Assembly: GCA_001632425.1 (NCBI GenBank)
Contig: KV425640.1
Span: 1 to 64,000, forward strand
DNA: 64,000 bases
Reading direction: 5' to 3'
Source: Neolentinus lepideus HHB14362 ss-1
Lineage: Eukaryota; Basidiomycota; Agaricomycetes; Gloeophyllales; Gloeophyllaceae
Shown: piece after piece, positions 48,311 through 59,600 of the stretch
Layout of the letters: the number at the start of each line of letters is the position of its first letter
Numbering within the stretch: the first letter of the stretch is position 1
Notes under the pieces: generated by a model
What the model saw: the letters and a program-made list of their open reading frames with translations, nothing else
Told to the model about the DNA's origin: nothing
Databases searched by the model: none
Program-made: the position numbers and the translations under genes

Positions 48311-49632
48311 ATCGAGCAAGGGTTTGGGATGGGTCAACCCGTTCATCGCGTGTCTCTTCTTGGGGCTTCTGGACACCATCCGCGCCAACCGGTGCAACTA
48401 CTGGCACTGGCGGGGTAAGGGAGGAAAATAGTTGGTGAAACAGGAATGACAAGCTGATTTCTTGTCCAGGCAAGGTTTGATACGCGCCCTGCAGAGACCC
48501 AGTTCGACGAGGAGATTGTGCGTCTTGGTTGGATTTGCCATCATACCAATTTGCTGACAGCTGCTATCCAGGCCTTGGACAGCCACAAGCCATCAGATCG
48601 TTCTGACCCGTCTGATGTGCAGGATTCTAGCGGCGACGACTCTCGAGACACTTCAAAATGAACAATAAGCCTTGGCTGGCAGCGCAACGCTACTCCGGAG
48701 CCTCGACACCCTCCACGCGAACCTGAATGGACGAACACAATGTATGCAGGAACTAGACGATCGCACGGAAATCCAGGCTTCATGGACAACCGACGAATGC
48801 GACTCCCCATCGCCACCACATACCGGTCGGGAGGTGATATCATCTCTTGGCACTGAATTAACCACACCTCCCTGTATGTATCTGAGAATCTGAATTGGAC
48901 GCCACTGCTATCTGCTGATGTGGAAAACCCATACATACGACCGAGGGAGCAGCAGCCTTTATTGGGTTCGCATGTATCTACATAGAAGGGCAAAATCGGA
49001 GGACGTCTACCTCTGGCTCCGGATCCGATGAATGTAGACTTGATATTCGGCGAGACGGGCTATGATTAGCATGGGGCTGGGTCCTAACAACCTACTTTGC
49101 GCGTCCGATTCAGCGCCAAGGCGTGTACTCAATTAACTCCCAAGACCTCGCCATACACGCGTAGACCGTCAGACAAACACGACGGTTGCCCCTTCTCCTG
49201 CACCATTCAACACGCACTCAAGATCAAAATTCAGAGCTTACCTGCGCCCGCAATCTTGAACCTCATGTTCACGTCAACCAAATCTGATTGGCGCTCGAAC
49301 CATAAAATTACGACAGTACACAATACAGTGCACCGGTATTAACGTATGTAGGGTATGGACTATACTTGAAATGTACAACGATGGGTCGGATTCGACTGGA
49401 CTGTGGATGTAAACGAGAACTCGAAAGCGAGAACGAGACGCCGACTAACAAAACACTTCGATGCTTACAGAGACAACAGTAAAGGCAGGAACTAAAAGAA
49501 AGGACAGGTAAGCTTGACAGCGAACCAGGACAGACAGGGGTAATGCATGCGCAGAAACGGTAAATGCCAATGCAGGTGGATGGACACGAGAAGCTGAATC
49601 TCTAGGGGGAGGAAAGGAGTTGCGAGAAAACA
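48311..49632. other. Mostly non-coding, one short open stretch
   Basis: An open frame after a possible acceptor at 48472 encodes RFDTRPAETQFDEEIVRLGW and ends SSGDDSRDTSK with a stop at 48659-48661. An exon upstream (48305-48413) can be joined in phase, but no start or family was recognised; it could be the tail of the DUF6534 gene. The region from 48700 to 49632 shows no gene. Confidence 0.3.
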
Positions 49633-49667
49633 GAAAGGGAAAGGGAAAGGGAAAGGGAAAGGGAGAC
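49633..49667 (+). repeat. GGGAAA hexanucleotide microsatellite
   Basis: Five GGG runs separated by AAA form a perfect short tandem array. It lies about 270 bases beyond the stop codon of the RGS gene, so it is probably within or near that gene's 3' untranslated region. Four or more G-triplets with three-base loops fit the G-quadruplex consensus on the plus strand. Confidence 0.85.
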
Positions 49668-49935
49668 GCGACGTGTAACGACCGGAAATGTTCACAACGG
49701 AAAGCAAAAGACTAGAGAAAAAAAGAAAATAATAACACAAATGAAAACAATAAAGTTTAAAGAGCGATATTTACAACGAGCGAGCGAGAGCGAGGCCGCA
49801 GACAGTGCTGATCGGCTAGATGGGTGAAAGAACACGGTAGACTGGGGTGAAGGGACACGGGCGACTGGGGTGAAACTGGGGCGAAAAGCGCAGGCACAAC
49901 ACGGGCGACACGAAAGCAAGACACACAAGCAAGCA

Positions 49936-52316
49936 CTACCGCCCATCCGGAATCGCCACCACAATCCCGACCATCACCCACGAAACCACAGCCGCAACCA
50001 CAGCGCTCCGCACCACAATCTCCCACTGCGCGCGCGTCACGACCGGGCTCCAGATCTTCGTCAGCGGGCTCGCAAACGCCGGCACCTGCTTCTGGTACTG
50101 CAGCCGCACCCCCAACTTTGGCGGAGGAGCGCTGAAGGACCGCGGCGGAGGAGCGTCGAAGCTAAACGGACTCGCCACCCCACCCCGCTTCTCCTCCATC
50201 CGCACCCGCGCCTCCTCCTCCTTCCGCCTCTTCGCGTCCTCCCGCGCCTTCACCACCCCCGTCCGCCCAACACACCACTCCTGCACGCGCGCCATCAGCG
50301 CCCACCACCGCCCCGTCTTCCCCACCGCCTCCTTCTGCACATCCACATGCGTCTTCTTCAGCGCCCGCTTCTCATCCACACCCGGCGTCCATACCGTCTT
50401 CACAGGCTGCGAACACCCCCTCCTCGGCGGCAGCCCATCAAAGTCAAACACATCCTCCTTGCCCCCAACACCGCCCCTCCCCCACTGCATCCCCCTCTGC
50501 GGGCCCACCCCGAACCCCGTCGTATCCGTCTCCCACCCATCACCATCCCTCCCCTTCTCAAGGTCCGCAATATCATCCCAATCGCTGTCCGACTCCCACG
50601 CATGTATAAACTCGGCCGTCTTCGCATTCGCCTCCCACTCCGCGCTCTCGTCCGGCACCTGCGAGCCCCGCCGCTCCCGCGCAGCAAGCTCCACATCCGT
50701 ATAGTACGTCGCCGTCGCCGGTCCCTCCACAGGCGGCTCAGAATCCTCAAACGCATCCGAGATCTGGATCCGCGGATACGTGATCCCATGCGCTTCCTGG
50801 ACGTCAGTCACCCCGCTGACGCACGAATAACCAGAGGACGTAGAGGGCCGCGACAGCTCTGCTTCGTGAGGCTCGCTGACTACAATGGCAGGCTGTGGAG
50901 GCATGGGACCGCCAGAGGAAAAGGGAATATCGACTCTGAGTCTCGGTTGACCGGAGATGTTGCTAGTCGCGATGTGCCTAGCCCGGGGAGGAAGCAAGGG
51001 AGCAGGAGGCCTCGTGATCGGCTTTGGAGGCTCGACGTGCAATTCCTCTTCATCTTCTTCCTGGCTCTTCCACCTCGTGAGCATGGTCTTGATCGTCCTG
51101 GCCCGTCCGCCTTTTTCGCTGGTGAATGAGAAGGTCGGACTCCTGGGACTAATGGGACCGGGGCTGAGTTGACCCTGACTGATTCTGGTCCTGATGCTAG
51201 TAAGACGGCGAGGGTTATTGGTAGCGACGACAGGATGCTCTGGATGAGGTTGGGGGTTGGAGATGGATGGACGCGAAAGCTCAAACTTGCGAAGCTGGCG
51301 AAAGTCGCCGAAAACGTAGATCATCATACAGACCTGCAAAGTGTCAGAGTTGGTACATAGCACGACTTGAGAAACACTTACGCCATGCAAACTGGCGACT
51401 ACAATGGTCAAACCCAGCCATAGACCGGGGAGAGCTGCGAATCGCAGCCACCTGACCCACCCCTCGACGAAACTAGCTATCCAGATGGGCAGGCTGCCTG
51501 AAGTGGCGATGACGCAACCACCCACAAGTCCACAGAGCCCTCGGTTCGTGCCGACGTTTGAGTAGGCAGCGAGGACGAACCTGTCGAGCGAGGCGCGGAG
51601 GGCGGTGGTAGAGATAAGAGAAAGGTCTGCGAAAATGGCAGGATCGGGGTGCGAAAAGGTGTAAGAGGACTGCTGGGAGGGATTGGGACTAAAGCAACCA
51701 TAAGGGCGTGGTGAAGTAGGAGAAAGGGGTTGTGTATGAAAGGGGGCCAAAACGTCAGAGGCGACGTTCAGCTCGTAGGGAGCACCTGGGGTAAGAAAAG
51801 TCTGCTTTGCGCGCTGGTAAAAAAGGGCAAGAGAAGGACAGGGGTCGGCAGGGCCAGGGGAAACACGGTACTCGAAAGCGGTAAAGGGGGCAGGGGTATC
51901 CGAGTCTTCCGAGTCGACTGAAAAGGTGGGAGAGACGGTTCTTGCTGCGGACTTTGCCTTTGTGCGGACAGCCCAGTCGTTGTAGCGCCGGGTGTACTCG
52001 CGGAGCCAGAGAATAAAGTAGCTTGGGAGGGCGTCAGAGGGGCAGAATGATAAAAGTAACAGACGTACAGGTTCTCTGGGGCATTCTCTACAAACAGCAG
52101 CCACTCTTCAAAGTCCTTGAGCCCGAGCGGGGGGAGATGCTTGCGACTAAGAACATCCTCGAGACGGACCTTGAACAAGGGCGTGACGGCGCAGGACCTG
52201 ACTTTACCGACTGCGGGGGGCGGGTTGCAGAGGCGGGCGGGGAGGGAGAGGAGGTACTTGACGGAGAGCTTGATGGCCCTTGGCTGCCTGTGTGGGCGGG
52301 GCTTGCGGAGGTCCAT
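49936..52316 (-). CDS. RGS-domain membrane protein
   Basis: Likely GTPase-activating regulator of heterotrimeric G-protein alpha subunits. The ATG at 52314-52316 (MDLRKPRPHRQPRAIKLSVK) is the first in frame after an upstream stop. The RGS domain begins in exon 1 with VRLEDVLSRKHLPPLGLKDF and EEWLLFVENAPENLY; after an intron at about 52019-52064 it continues YFILWLREYTRRYNDWAVRT. A Ser/Pro-rich insert interrupts the domain. Then ASLDRFVLAAYSNVGTN completes it, followed by two hydrophobic spans (GLCGLVGGCVIATSGSLPIW and LPGLWLGLTIVVASLHG) and, after a 48-base intron, VCMMIYVFGDFRQL. A long acidic disordered region leads to a last span, VRSAVVAAVVSWVMVGIVVA, and stop. RGS followed by membrane spans recalls fungal Rax1-type proteins, but this chain is about 760 residues, longer than Rax1. 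Confidence 0.82.
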
Positions 52317-53706
52317 GGGCAGACGCGCATACACCCATGGCTAATAAAACCGCTGGGGAACGTGGCGTTTGGCTTGGAAGCGAGTTCCACAGAATCCAAT
52401 TTATCGAAATCGGGCCCTGGATCTGGTCATCCTCCCACGGCAGCCTCATTGCCCTTTTCGGATCTCTGTCACGTCTCTTCACAGACGATCCTCGTTGCGC
52501 CACAATCCTGGTCATACAAGGTGAATCCTGCATGCACTAATTGTATCGGCGGAGAACCCCCTCGCTCGCATCAAATATCCTACTTTAACGCAAGTCAATT
52601 CAGTCGATCGTAGGGGCCACACCTAGCATTCCACGACCTTACTATTTCCTTTCCCCGCTGTTTCCTCTGCAAATGGCACACTCTTGTTTAATTGCATCGT
52701 CCGCTCAAATCTCGTCCGCCAATTTACCTTACCTCCGGGCTCGATAGACACCGGATGCCCAGACCCTATATCTGGCCCTTTCACATCTTTCACTTTACCA
52801 ATATGAAATCCATATGCCTCTCAGCTGACTTCGCAGTCTCTCCGTATAAAGCTATCTCGGTCAACCCATGCTCTGTTACAACTCAGGCGACCTCCATCGG
52901 ACCATCGAGGGGAAGACGCTATTTCCTAGTATTCTTCCATGTACATCACGGAAGGATACTAGACACTATCGTCCCTCCCCACTAATTTCACCATCTTCAA
53001 CGTTCCGAAACAATATCTCGGTATGGCCCGTCCGCGTCAGATCTCTGCATTGTCAAAAAATGATACTAACGCGTCTATCTTTTCCCAAGTTTCACAGACA
53101 CCTCCGTCCAACAAACATACTTCCTGCGATTACATTTCTCCGCGCGACTGGGAAGATGATCCACACCTCCTTCTGACCTCGAATAATCGAGCGCCGCATC
53201 TCCGCTGACCGTGCGGCGTCCTCAACCGCTCCGACAAAACCTACCGTCTCCCCGTCGCAATTCTCTCATGACAGGACCGCGTGCGGGTTTATCGGACTGC
53301 GCGACTACAATCCGGATCTGCATGCACCACCAAGAACTCGCGTGCCCCCCGTCCTCGCCTAAACATAGCGCGCACACCGTCTTCCATTGCCTGCTCATCC
53401 CCACCCCCGACGAATTTCCGGCCGCACAGCTTTAGGAGCCCCGCGAATGTGCGGTCAGCGAAGATAGGCTTTACGGTATGCGATCTCGCGAGGGGGTGGA
53501 GATCTGTGGCCCTTTACGCGAGGAGGAGGGGGTCCGGAGACAGCGCAGGATTTTTCTGTAGACCAATCATGGTTGTAAGCACAGAGCACAGACACCCGGC
53601 GTTGGGCGCATGCGGGAGACTGGAATCTGATTAGAAGAAACCCAGTTACGCCTTGTTCGGTTCGCGCTGCACGGTGATTGGTGGGCGAGCTGGGGAGGTG
53701 GGCAGC
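52317..53706. other. Intergenic, RGS promoter side, no gene seen
   Basis: About 1.4 kb of short frames without motifs. It should include the promoter and leader of the RGS gene. Isolated CCAAT-type boxes occur near 53563 and 53677. Confidence 0.45.
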
Positions 53707-53770
53707 GGGTCTCGAGCCAATGACAGGGGGGTCTCGTAGCCAATGACAGAGGGTCTCGAGCCAATGACAG
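53707..53770 (+). repeat. Three-copy tandem repeat carrying CCAAT boxes
   Basis: The unit GGTCTCGAGCCAATGACAG occurs three times in a row with small changes (ends at 53726, 53749 and 53770). Each unit contains one CCAAT pentamer, so three CCAAT boxes sit about 21-22 bases apart, roughly two helical turns. The CCAAT-binding HAP complex could dock here. The array lies upstream of the duplicated region and the metallo-hydrolase gene. The repeat is seen directly; the regulatory role is inferred. Confidence 0.6.
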
Positions 53771-54095
53771 TGAGTCTCTGAGAGCGGGACGAGGGGCAGG
53801 CGGTTGGGTTCTTCATAATGAACAGAATAGCTACCGTCCGACTCGCCGGAAATGTGTTTCTCTGGAACGCTGGTCATGCGGGTTTTGCATGATCGGAGGG
53901 CGCTTGAGTGCTTTTGATGCGGGCCATTTGACGGAACCTACTTTGCGGCGGGAAACCGCGATGCAGACGGTGCAGTCTCGTTCTGAGCTTTTAGAACCAG
54001 GTCTGTCGAACGATCGTGTTTATTCGCCGGTACACGAACTGTCGGTCAGCATATATACAGGCCCGTGCGATCCCAGACAGATTGGACATTCAGGT

Positions 54096-54392
54096 ATGCT
54101 CGAGGTAAGGTGAAAACAAGCAAAGGTGGCCATCTCGTGCGTTCAGTATGGTCTGCTAAACTCGTAACCACCCTCTCGATCGAGATTGGGGCAGAATCTC
54201 ACAGGCTATCCATTACTGACTTCTTATCGGACTCAGGATCAATAATAGGTCAAAGGCGGCGAGATGGGTTATTGCGCCAACGACGAGGACTGTCGGTGAG
54301 TGTACTACTATACGTCAGTACTAGTCTAGTCTGGTCTAAACGCGATACGTAGCGACTTTCCCACCAAGCCCGCTTGAAAGTGCTAAAGACAA
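54096..54392 (+). repeat. Copy A of a tandemly duplicated upstream region
   Basis: This segment aligns collinearly with 54438-54519 plus 55327-55547. Shared landmarks are GCGTTCAGTATGG, TCAATAATAGGTCAAAG, TTATTGCGCCAACGAC, GTGAGTGTACTACT, AGTCTAGTCTGGTCTAAA, GCGATACGTAGC and GAAAGTGCTA. Copy A ends at GACAATA, where copy B has GACAATG, the start codon of the metallo-hydrolase gene. So copy A is a duplicated promoter without its coding sequence. Confidence 0.75.
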
Positions 54393-54437
54393 TAACGTTG
54401 AAATCTTGGAACGACTGAATAACCAGTTCGACGAGAG

Positions 54438-55547
54438 ATGCTGGAGGCAAGATGAAAACCAGCGAAGCTGAGAGCTATCTTATGCGTTCAGTATGGCCTG
54501 CACTTCCAAGGATGCTGCTGTTTTCGTTGCACAGGAAAAATGGCGAGGCACTGCGAGGCGTGGCGAGGCACCTGCGAGGCACTTGAGCCGATAGGTGAGT
54601 CGTGTCGACTAAGTGTTCGCCCTCGCATAGAGTTTATTTGATGAATATATATATGTTTTATGCTACCTATATATAATGTTTTTAAACCTTTGAGCCTACC
54701 TTTATGTTGAGCACTAACTTACTAAGGGACCCTATATCTCAAGAGATAATTTGTAAGTAGACACGCGTGGTCAGGACAGTGAATTAACTGAAGTGGTCTT
54801 TCATTTATATTCAATATTGTATATCTATGCTTTAAATATAAGGAACTGACTATCCTACTGCTTGCTGTACAAGTTAGCACTGTCTTAAGTGTCGATCCTT
54901 GCAATGAGTCCAAGCTTGAGTACTTGAGTGCCTCGCCACTGCCTCGCAAGTGCCTCTCGAATGCCTCGCCACTGCCTCGCAATGCCTCGCCACTCGAGTC
55001 GACTCGAATAGAGCGTCGACAACGCTAAGTCCGGCGGAGTTGGTCCCTGAGTCTCAATATGGTCTTGGGGGACTCATTCTTCCCAAATATGGACTGATAA
55101 TCAATAGACAAGTCCCAATGGACCTCAATGGACCCGAAAGATTCATCTGCGACTCGCTCAAGTGAGCAGAACATAGCAAGAAAAAGTGCATTATCCTTTA
55201 GACAGATCATTTATATGTTATTGGAAGATTTAATACTGACACAATACATTCACTAAAATATGGACTCAAGTGCCTCGCCAATCGTGCCTCGCAGTGCCTC
55301 GCCATTTTCCCACTGCCCGTTTTCGTACAAAGTCCCGCGCTATCCAATATTGACTTCTCATTGGGCTCGGGGTCAATAATAGGTCAAAGCTTGGGACGAG
55401 ATGGATTATTGCGCCAACGACAAGGACTATCGGTCACGGCGACGGTGAGTGTACTACTGTGCATCAGTCTAGTCTGGTCTAAATGCGATACGTAGCAGCA
55501 CCGCGCCCACTTCCCACTGAGCCCGCGTGAAAGTGCTACAGACAATG
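54438..55547 (+). repeat. Copy B of the duplicated region, split by a MITE
   Basis: Copy B begins ATGCTGGAGGCAAGATGAAA at 54438, is broken at 54519 by the insertion at 54528-55318, resumes at 55327 and ends on the ATG at 55545. It is the native promoter and leader of the metallo-hydrolase gene. Divergence from copy A is visible across the whole length, so the duplication is not very recent. Confidence 0.72.
54528..55318. mobile_element. hAT-like MITE with 8-bp TSD and GCGAGGCAC subterminal repeats
   Basis: The octamer GTTTTCGT flanks the element directly (54520-54527 and 55319-55326). The left end contains AAAATGGCGAGGCACTGCGA and the right end carries the same sequence inverted (55285-55305). 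Many copies of GGCGAGGCAC and its complement GTGCCTCGCC cluster within about 90 bases of the left end and in the last 400 bases. An 8-bp duplication, short inverted ends with a CA..GG-type tip and clustered subterminal hexamers are hallmarks of hAT elements. No transposase frame is present. The insertion lies inside copy B of a duplicated region, which independently fixes its borders. Confidence 0.78.
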
Positions 55548-56435
55548 TCCCTACCCCCTCCAAGCGATAACCAGGCATACTGGGACGTATCGGCCTTGAT
55601 GACCGGGACGGTATACCTCCCCACCCGTTTCATGATCGCCAACGCGCGCAACCCAGACGAAATAATCGAAGCACCCGTCCTCTCCTTCCTCCTGCGCAGC
55701 GCTTCGCACCCTGACGTCAACTTTATCTTCGATCTCGGCATCCGGAAAGACATGCACAGCTACCCGACGCCCGTCGTCGAAGGGAGCGTGCGCTTCTTCC
55801 GCGCAAAGGTCGACCAGGACGCAGCAGAGGCCATCGCGAAGGGCGGGCTCTCCGCGGACGCGATCAGCCATGTGTGCCTCTCCCACTGCCACTGGGACCA
55901 CATCGGCGACCCCGCACAGTTCCCGAACGCGCGCCTCATAGCGGGGGGCGAGAGCCGCGCCCTGTTCGACCCCGGCTGGCCCGCGGACCCATCGTCGTGG
56001 TACGCCTCCGACCTGCTCCCGCCTGACAGGACGCTATTCCTCCCGGCCACGTCCGACGCGTGTGCGACGTGGAGGCCCCTCGGGCCGCTACAATATGCAT
56101 GCAACTTTTTCGGCGACGGCTCGCTGTACGTCGTCGCAGCAGGCGCTGGGCACCTCCCCGGCCACATCAACCTCCTCGTGCGCACCTCTCCCGACGGCGG
56201 CTGGGCGTATCTCGGCGGGGACTGCGCGCACGACTGGCGGCACATCACCGGCGAAGAGGATATCGCCGAGGGCTCGCATAGAGACGTCCGCCTCGCAAAG
56301 GAGCACATCTCGTTCGTGAGGCAGTTACGGGAGCACAACACTAGGTTGAGGGTACTCCTCGCGCACGACAGGGGGTGGTATGAGAACGGCGAGGGCGGGG
56401 CGGCGTTCTGGCCTGGGAAGGTTGTATCTGCATGA
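55545..56435 (+). CDS. Metallo-beta-lactamase-fold hydrolase (lactonase-like)
   Basis: Intronless, 296 residues. The zinc-binding motif reads SHCHWDHIGD (H-x-H-x-D-H). The second metal histidine lies in GAGHLPGHINLLV, the bridging Asp in LGGDCAHDWRH, and the last His in RVLLAHDRGWY. The order and spacing match the AttM/AiiA-like N-acyl homoserine lactonase branch of the superfamily, whose fungal members have mostly unknown substrates. The N-terminus MSLPPPSDNQAYWDVSALMT has no signal peptide, so a cytosolic enzyme is expected. The coding region is markedly GC-rich against the AT-rich MITE just upstream and lacks introns, unlike most neighbours; transfer from bacteria is possible but not shown. 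Its promoter is the duplicated, MITE-interrupted region. Confidence 0.88.
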   Translation: MSLPPPSDNQAYWDVSALMTGTVYLPTRFMIANARNPDEIIEAPVLSFLLRSASHPDVNFIFDLGIRKDMHSYPTPVVEGSVRFFRAKVDQDAAEAIAKGGLSADAISHVCLSHCHWDHIGDPAQFPNARLIAGGESRALFDPGWPADPSSWYASDLLPPDRTLFLPATSDACATWRPLGPLQYACNFFGDGSLYVVAAGAGHLPGHINLLVRTSPDGGWAYLGGDCAHDWRHITGEEDIAEGSHRDVRLAKEHISFVRQLREHNTRLRVLLAHDRGWYENGEGGAAFWPGKVVSA

Positions 56436-56633
56436 ATCAATTAATTAATTATTCAAGAAGCCCGCTAAAGGGAAGGAGAAGCGCGATAGCATGCAAGAAT
56501 GTACAGATGCGTGTAATGCAAGATGCTCTAGGTGTTGTTCTAAATGAATGTCCCCCATCCAATGAAATGTAAATCCTATATCAGTCCCAACGTGCCACTC
56601 CTATCCAAAGACGGCACTTTCAAGATATTTTGT

Positions 56634-59600
56634 TCAAGGCCAGGCGATCCCCTGCCTTTCCGCAGATTCCTTCATCAACATCCTAAGATCGTAGATGTGC
56701 TGCGGCCGACCTCTCCATTCCCCATCGACGTCCACGTCACCCCAATGGAATGTATGCATCGTATCCACCTCGTATCCTTCCGCCCACTTCTGTCGGACGA
56801 AAGTAGCGTTGAACGGGGGATACCATATCCACCACTACAAACGCACGAGACATCAAGATCAAATCGTTCGAATGAAGTAAACTGCCTTACATGGTCAACA
56901 AACTGAATCCCCTTTCCCTTCATCCTTTCCTCCGGCCTCTCGACATGCTCCTTTCCCTCCTCTTCCTTCCCATCCCTCTCAAACTCGCCAAACTCGCCTG
57001 CCACAAGATGTACCGTCGTCGGCACAGCAATCTCCAGGAAGCACTCCGTCTCCAAGAACAATCCCAGCGTATCCGCGAATACCTCTCGATACTTGCCTGG
57101 GATGTATAGAGTATCGGCGGAGCCACCTATCAAGCGAGTTGTGCCGTTGGTGAAGAAGCTTGACATTCTGCTGCGCATGTGCTCGGGTGCACGGAGGAAG
57201 GCGGGATAACAGACTTTGAGGCCGACGTTTGGGTCGCTGCAAACGAGGAGATTAGTCGACCAAAGGGTTAGCTGCGCATAGACGCGACGTACCCCCACCT
57301 GTTGACGAATGCATCAACAACAGCAGATTCGTAGCAGCAGACGGTATAACATACCACCAATCAGGCCCCCAACCTCTCCATCCAACAGTCCAATCCACCT
57401 TCGGATCCGGACCAACCACCACAGGGGTCGCGTGCCTACTCTTATTATAATTCCCATCCACCTGGACCCCCAGCGCAGTCTCGTTCAACACCGGCGCAGT
57501 ATAGCTGACAGGTACATTCGGCTTGACGACCTGCGTTCTCTGGGGCTCCTGCGGTGTTGGACCCGGAATTGGGGATACAGTTGTGGTGACGTTCAACTTC
57601 GGTGCGGGTTTCTTGAGGTTAGGGTTATACACGTATTCACCTGCAAAAGAGTGGTACCAAAACCGCTCCTGATCGAAGAGGGTTAGTCGTGGAACGTTAA
57701 GGAGGGCGTCGAAAGGCGCCCAGAGGTACCCTTTGTAGCAGGGGTGTCGGGTAAGAGCGGTGTAGAGCATGTGATGGGCCATCTGCGTTTGGAGGTTAAT
57801 CGAATGTTACTTGACGGTGCAAAGGAGACTCACCCGTCCTGCCATTTTGTAATTCTTAGGATCAGTGAGGTTCTCGTCCGACGCGTACGAATCGACAAGG
57901 ACGTCGTAGGAGTGCTTGAATCCCTTGTCTTCGCGACTCTTGGGCCCTATGAAGAGGATCTGACACTCGCAGCAATGAGCTCATTCTCCAATTTCATGTA
58001 CCAGACACACGTACATTTGGAAACCATTCCCCATAAACTCCCCTATAATAATCCAGATTCACATCATACCTCGCATGACTGAAGAACACTATCAGAAGCA
58101 CGTCGTCAAATGCATGCAACCTCTTTCGTTCAGAGCCCCCGCGTCGACTATTATTAGAGCAGTAGAGACAAGGCGAAGCGGGTACAGGGAGAGGCATGCG
58201 AGGACACTTCGGCTCAAGTAATTGAGTAACAACAGCAGAGAGAGACGTAGGAGATTGGGTATGTGGGGGTAGTGGGGCAGATAGGAGTACTAGAGCCATT
58301 GTCACTGCGAAAGAAAAGATGGGTAGGAAGGTGCTCGGACTTAGGCGCCCTAGGATGAAACTGTAGCGAGCTGATGAGTGGTCGGAATCATCGGGAGATT
58401 TCTCTCGCTCAATGATCTCCCAGCATGCAAAGGCGATGACGACGCAGCCGAGGATGATACCAGGCTGGTTTAGAAGGATCTCGGAGACTAGCAAGTGTCC
58501 CATTACGAAACCAAGGCTTCTCAAGACCATGAAGACGAAGAGAGCAAGCGCTCCCCAATCTGCAAGATTAAACGTAAGTTCATCCCCGTCGCCAGGCCTT
58601 TGAGCCTTATGAATGACTAGCCTCACCATAGAGGATAGCAAGCTCTGAGATATCGACTGCTGCCTTGAATAGCGGTCGTAAAATATTCGGTAGTCTGGAA
58701 GGGTGCAAGGTTTCCTGCGCGGAAGACAGTATGTCTGTACTGACATAAGCTGGAGATGGCAACGGTTTCCCCGTATAAGACAAAGACATTGTGATCAGTG
58801 AAAGAATGAGGCTGGACCCAAACACTCCGACGACGATGTCCCGGAAGGAGCGATTAAATATCTTAATTACCTGCGGCCAGAGTCAAGCTATGACTCCCTG
58901 CCCTCTATATGAGAGCACCTACCCAGTCTGTGAGTACAAAAATTACTGCTTGGTGGATCGCGTATGAAGGTGTCAACCACGTGTGAGACGGTCTCGGGTT
59001 GGGCAGAAGGATATTCTATACAGCGGTTTAGAATGGAGGATACGTAGAAGGATTAAACTCTGAAAACATACCATGATAATTAGGATACCGCAGATCTTCG
59101 GATCTGAGCGTAAGGTAAAGTATTATCGTAAGATGCGGATATTATAGCCTACCTGTAATAACGAAGAAAGCCAATACGAGTTCGCAAAAGAATGAGACCA
59201 TAAGGCCCGGACCAAGATGAGTGAGAGAAGCGGTAGTGAGGATACAGCAAGGACCAGGGACATAGGATCAAGAAATAGATTGGTAACGGCAGCCTGATAA
59301 GGAACACCGTCAAGCTTCCAACAGTCTAGACGAGATATAGATGCTCACCCGCTCTGCATAACCAACATGCAACAATCCAAGAGACAGGACAGTTGCAAAG
59401 TAGGCTCTTCTCCCCAACGATTGGCCATAATAATGTTCATTATAGGCAGGGAGATCGCTAACATCGCGCCAGGACGTCCCACCTCCACGCGCAATGGTTG
59501 GTGATCTCGCACCATTACTGTCTCTTGCATGCATTGACCTCAGCTCATTGTCACGGTGTTCTTGTCGTAATTGCTGATAGTCGCTTCTGCTTCGCCAAAA

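Noticed and set aside
49870..51129. Long plus-strand open frame of 419 codons rich in Arg, Pro and His
   Set aside because: It lies opposite the RGS gene and its composition is what GC-rich antisense of a Glu/Pro/Ala-rich gene gives; no motif, and the minus-strand frame has recognisable domains.
55760..56440. Minus-strand open frame of 226 codons over the metallo-hydrolase gene
   Set aside because: Antisense shadow of a GC-rich single-exon gene; the plus strand carries the complete zinc motif.
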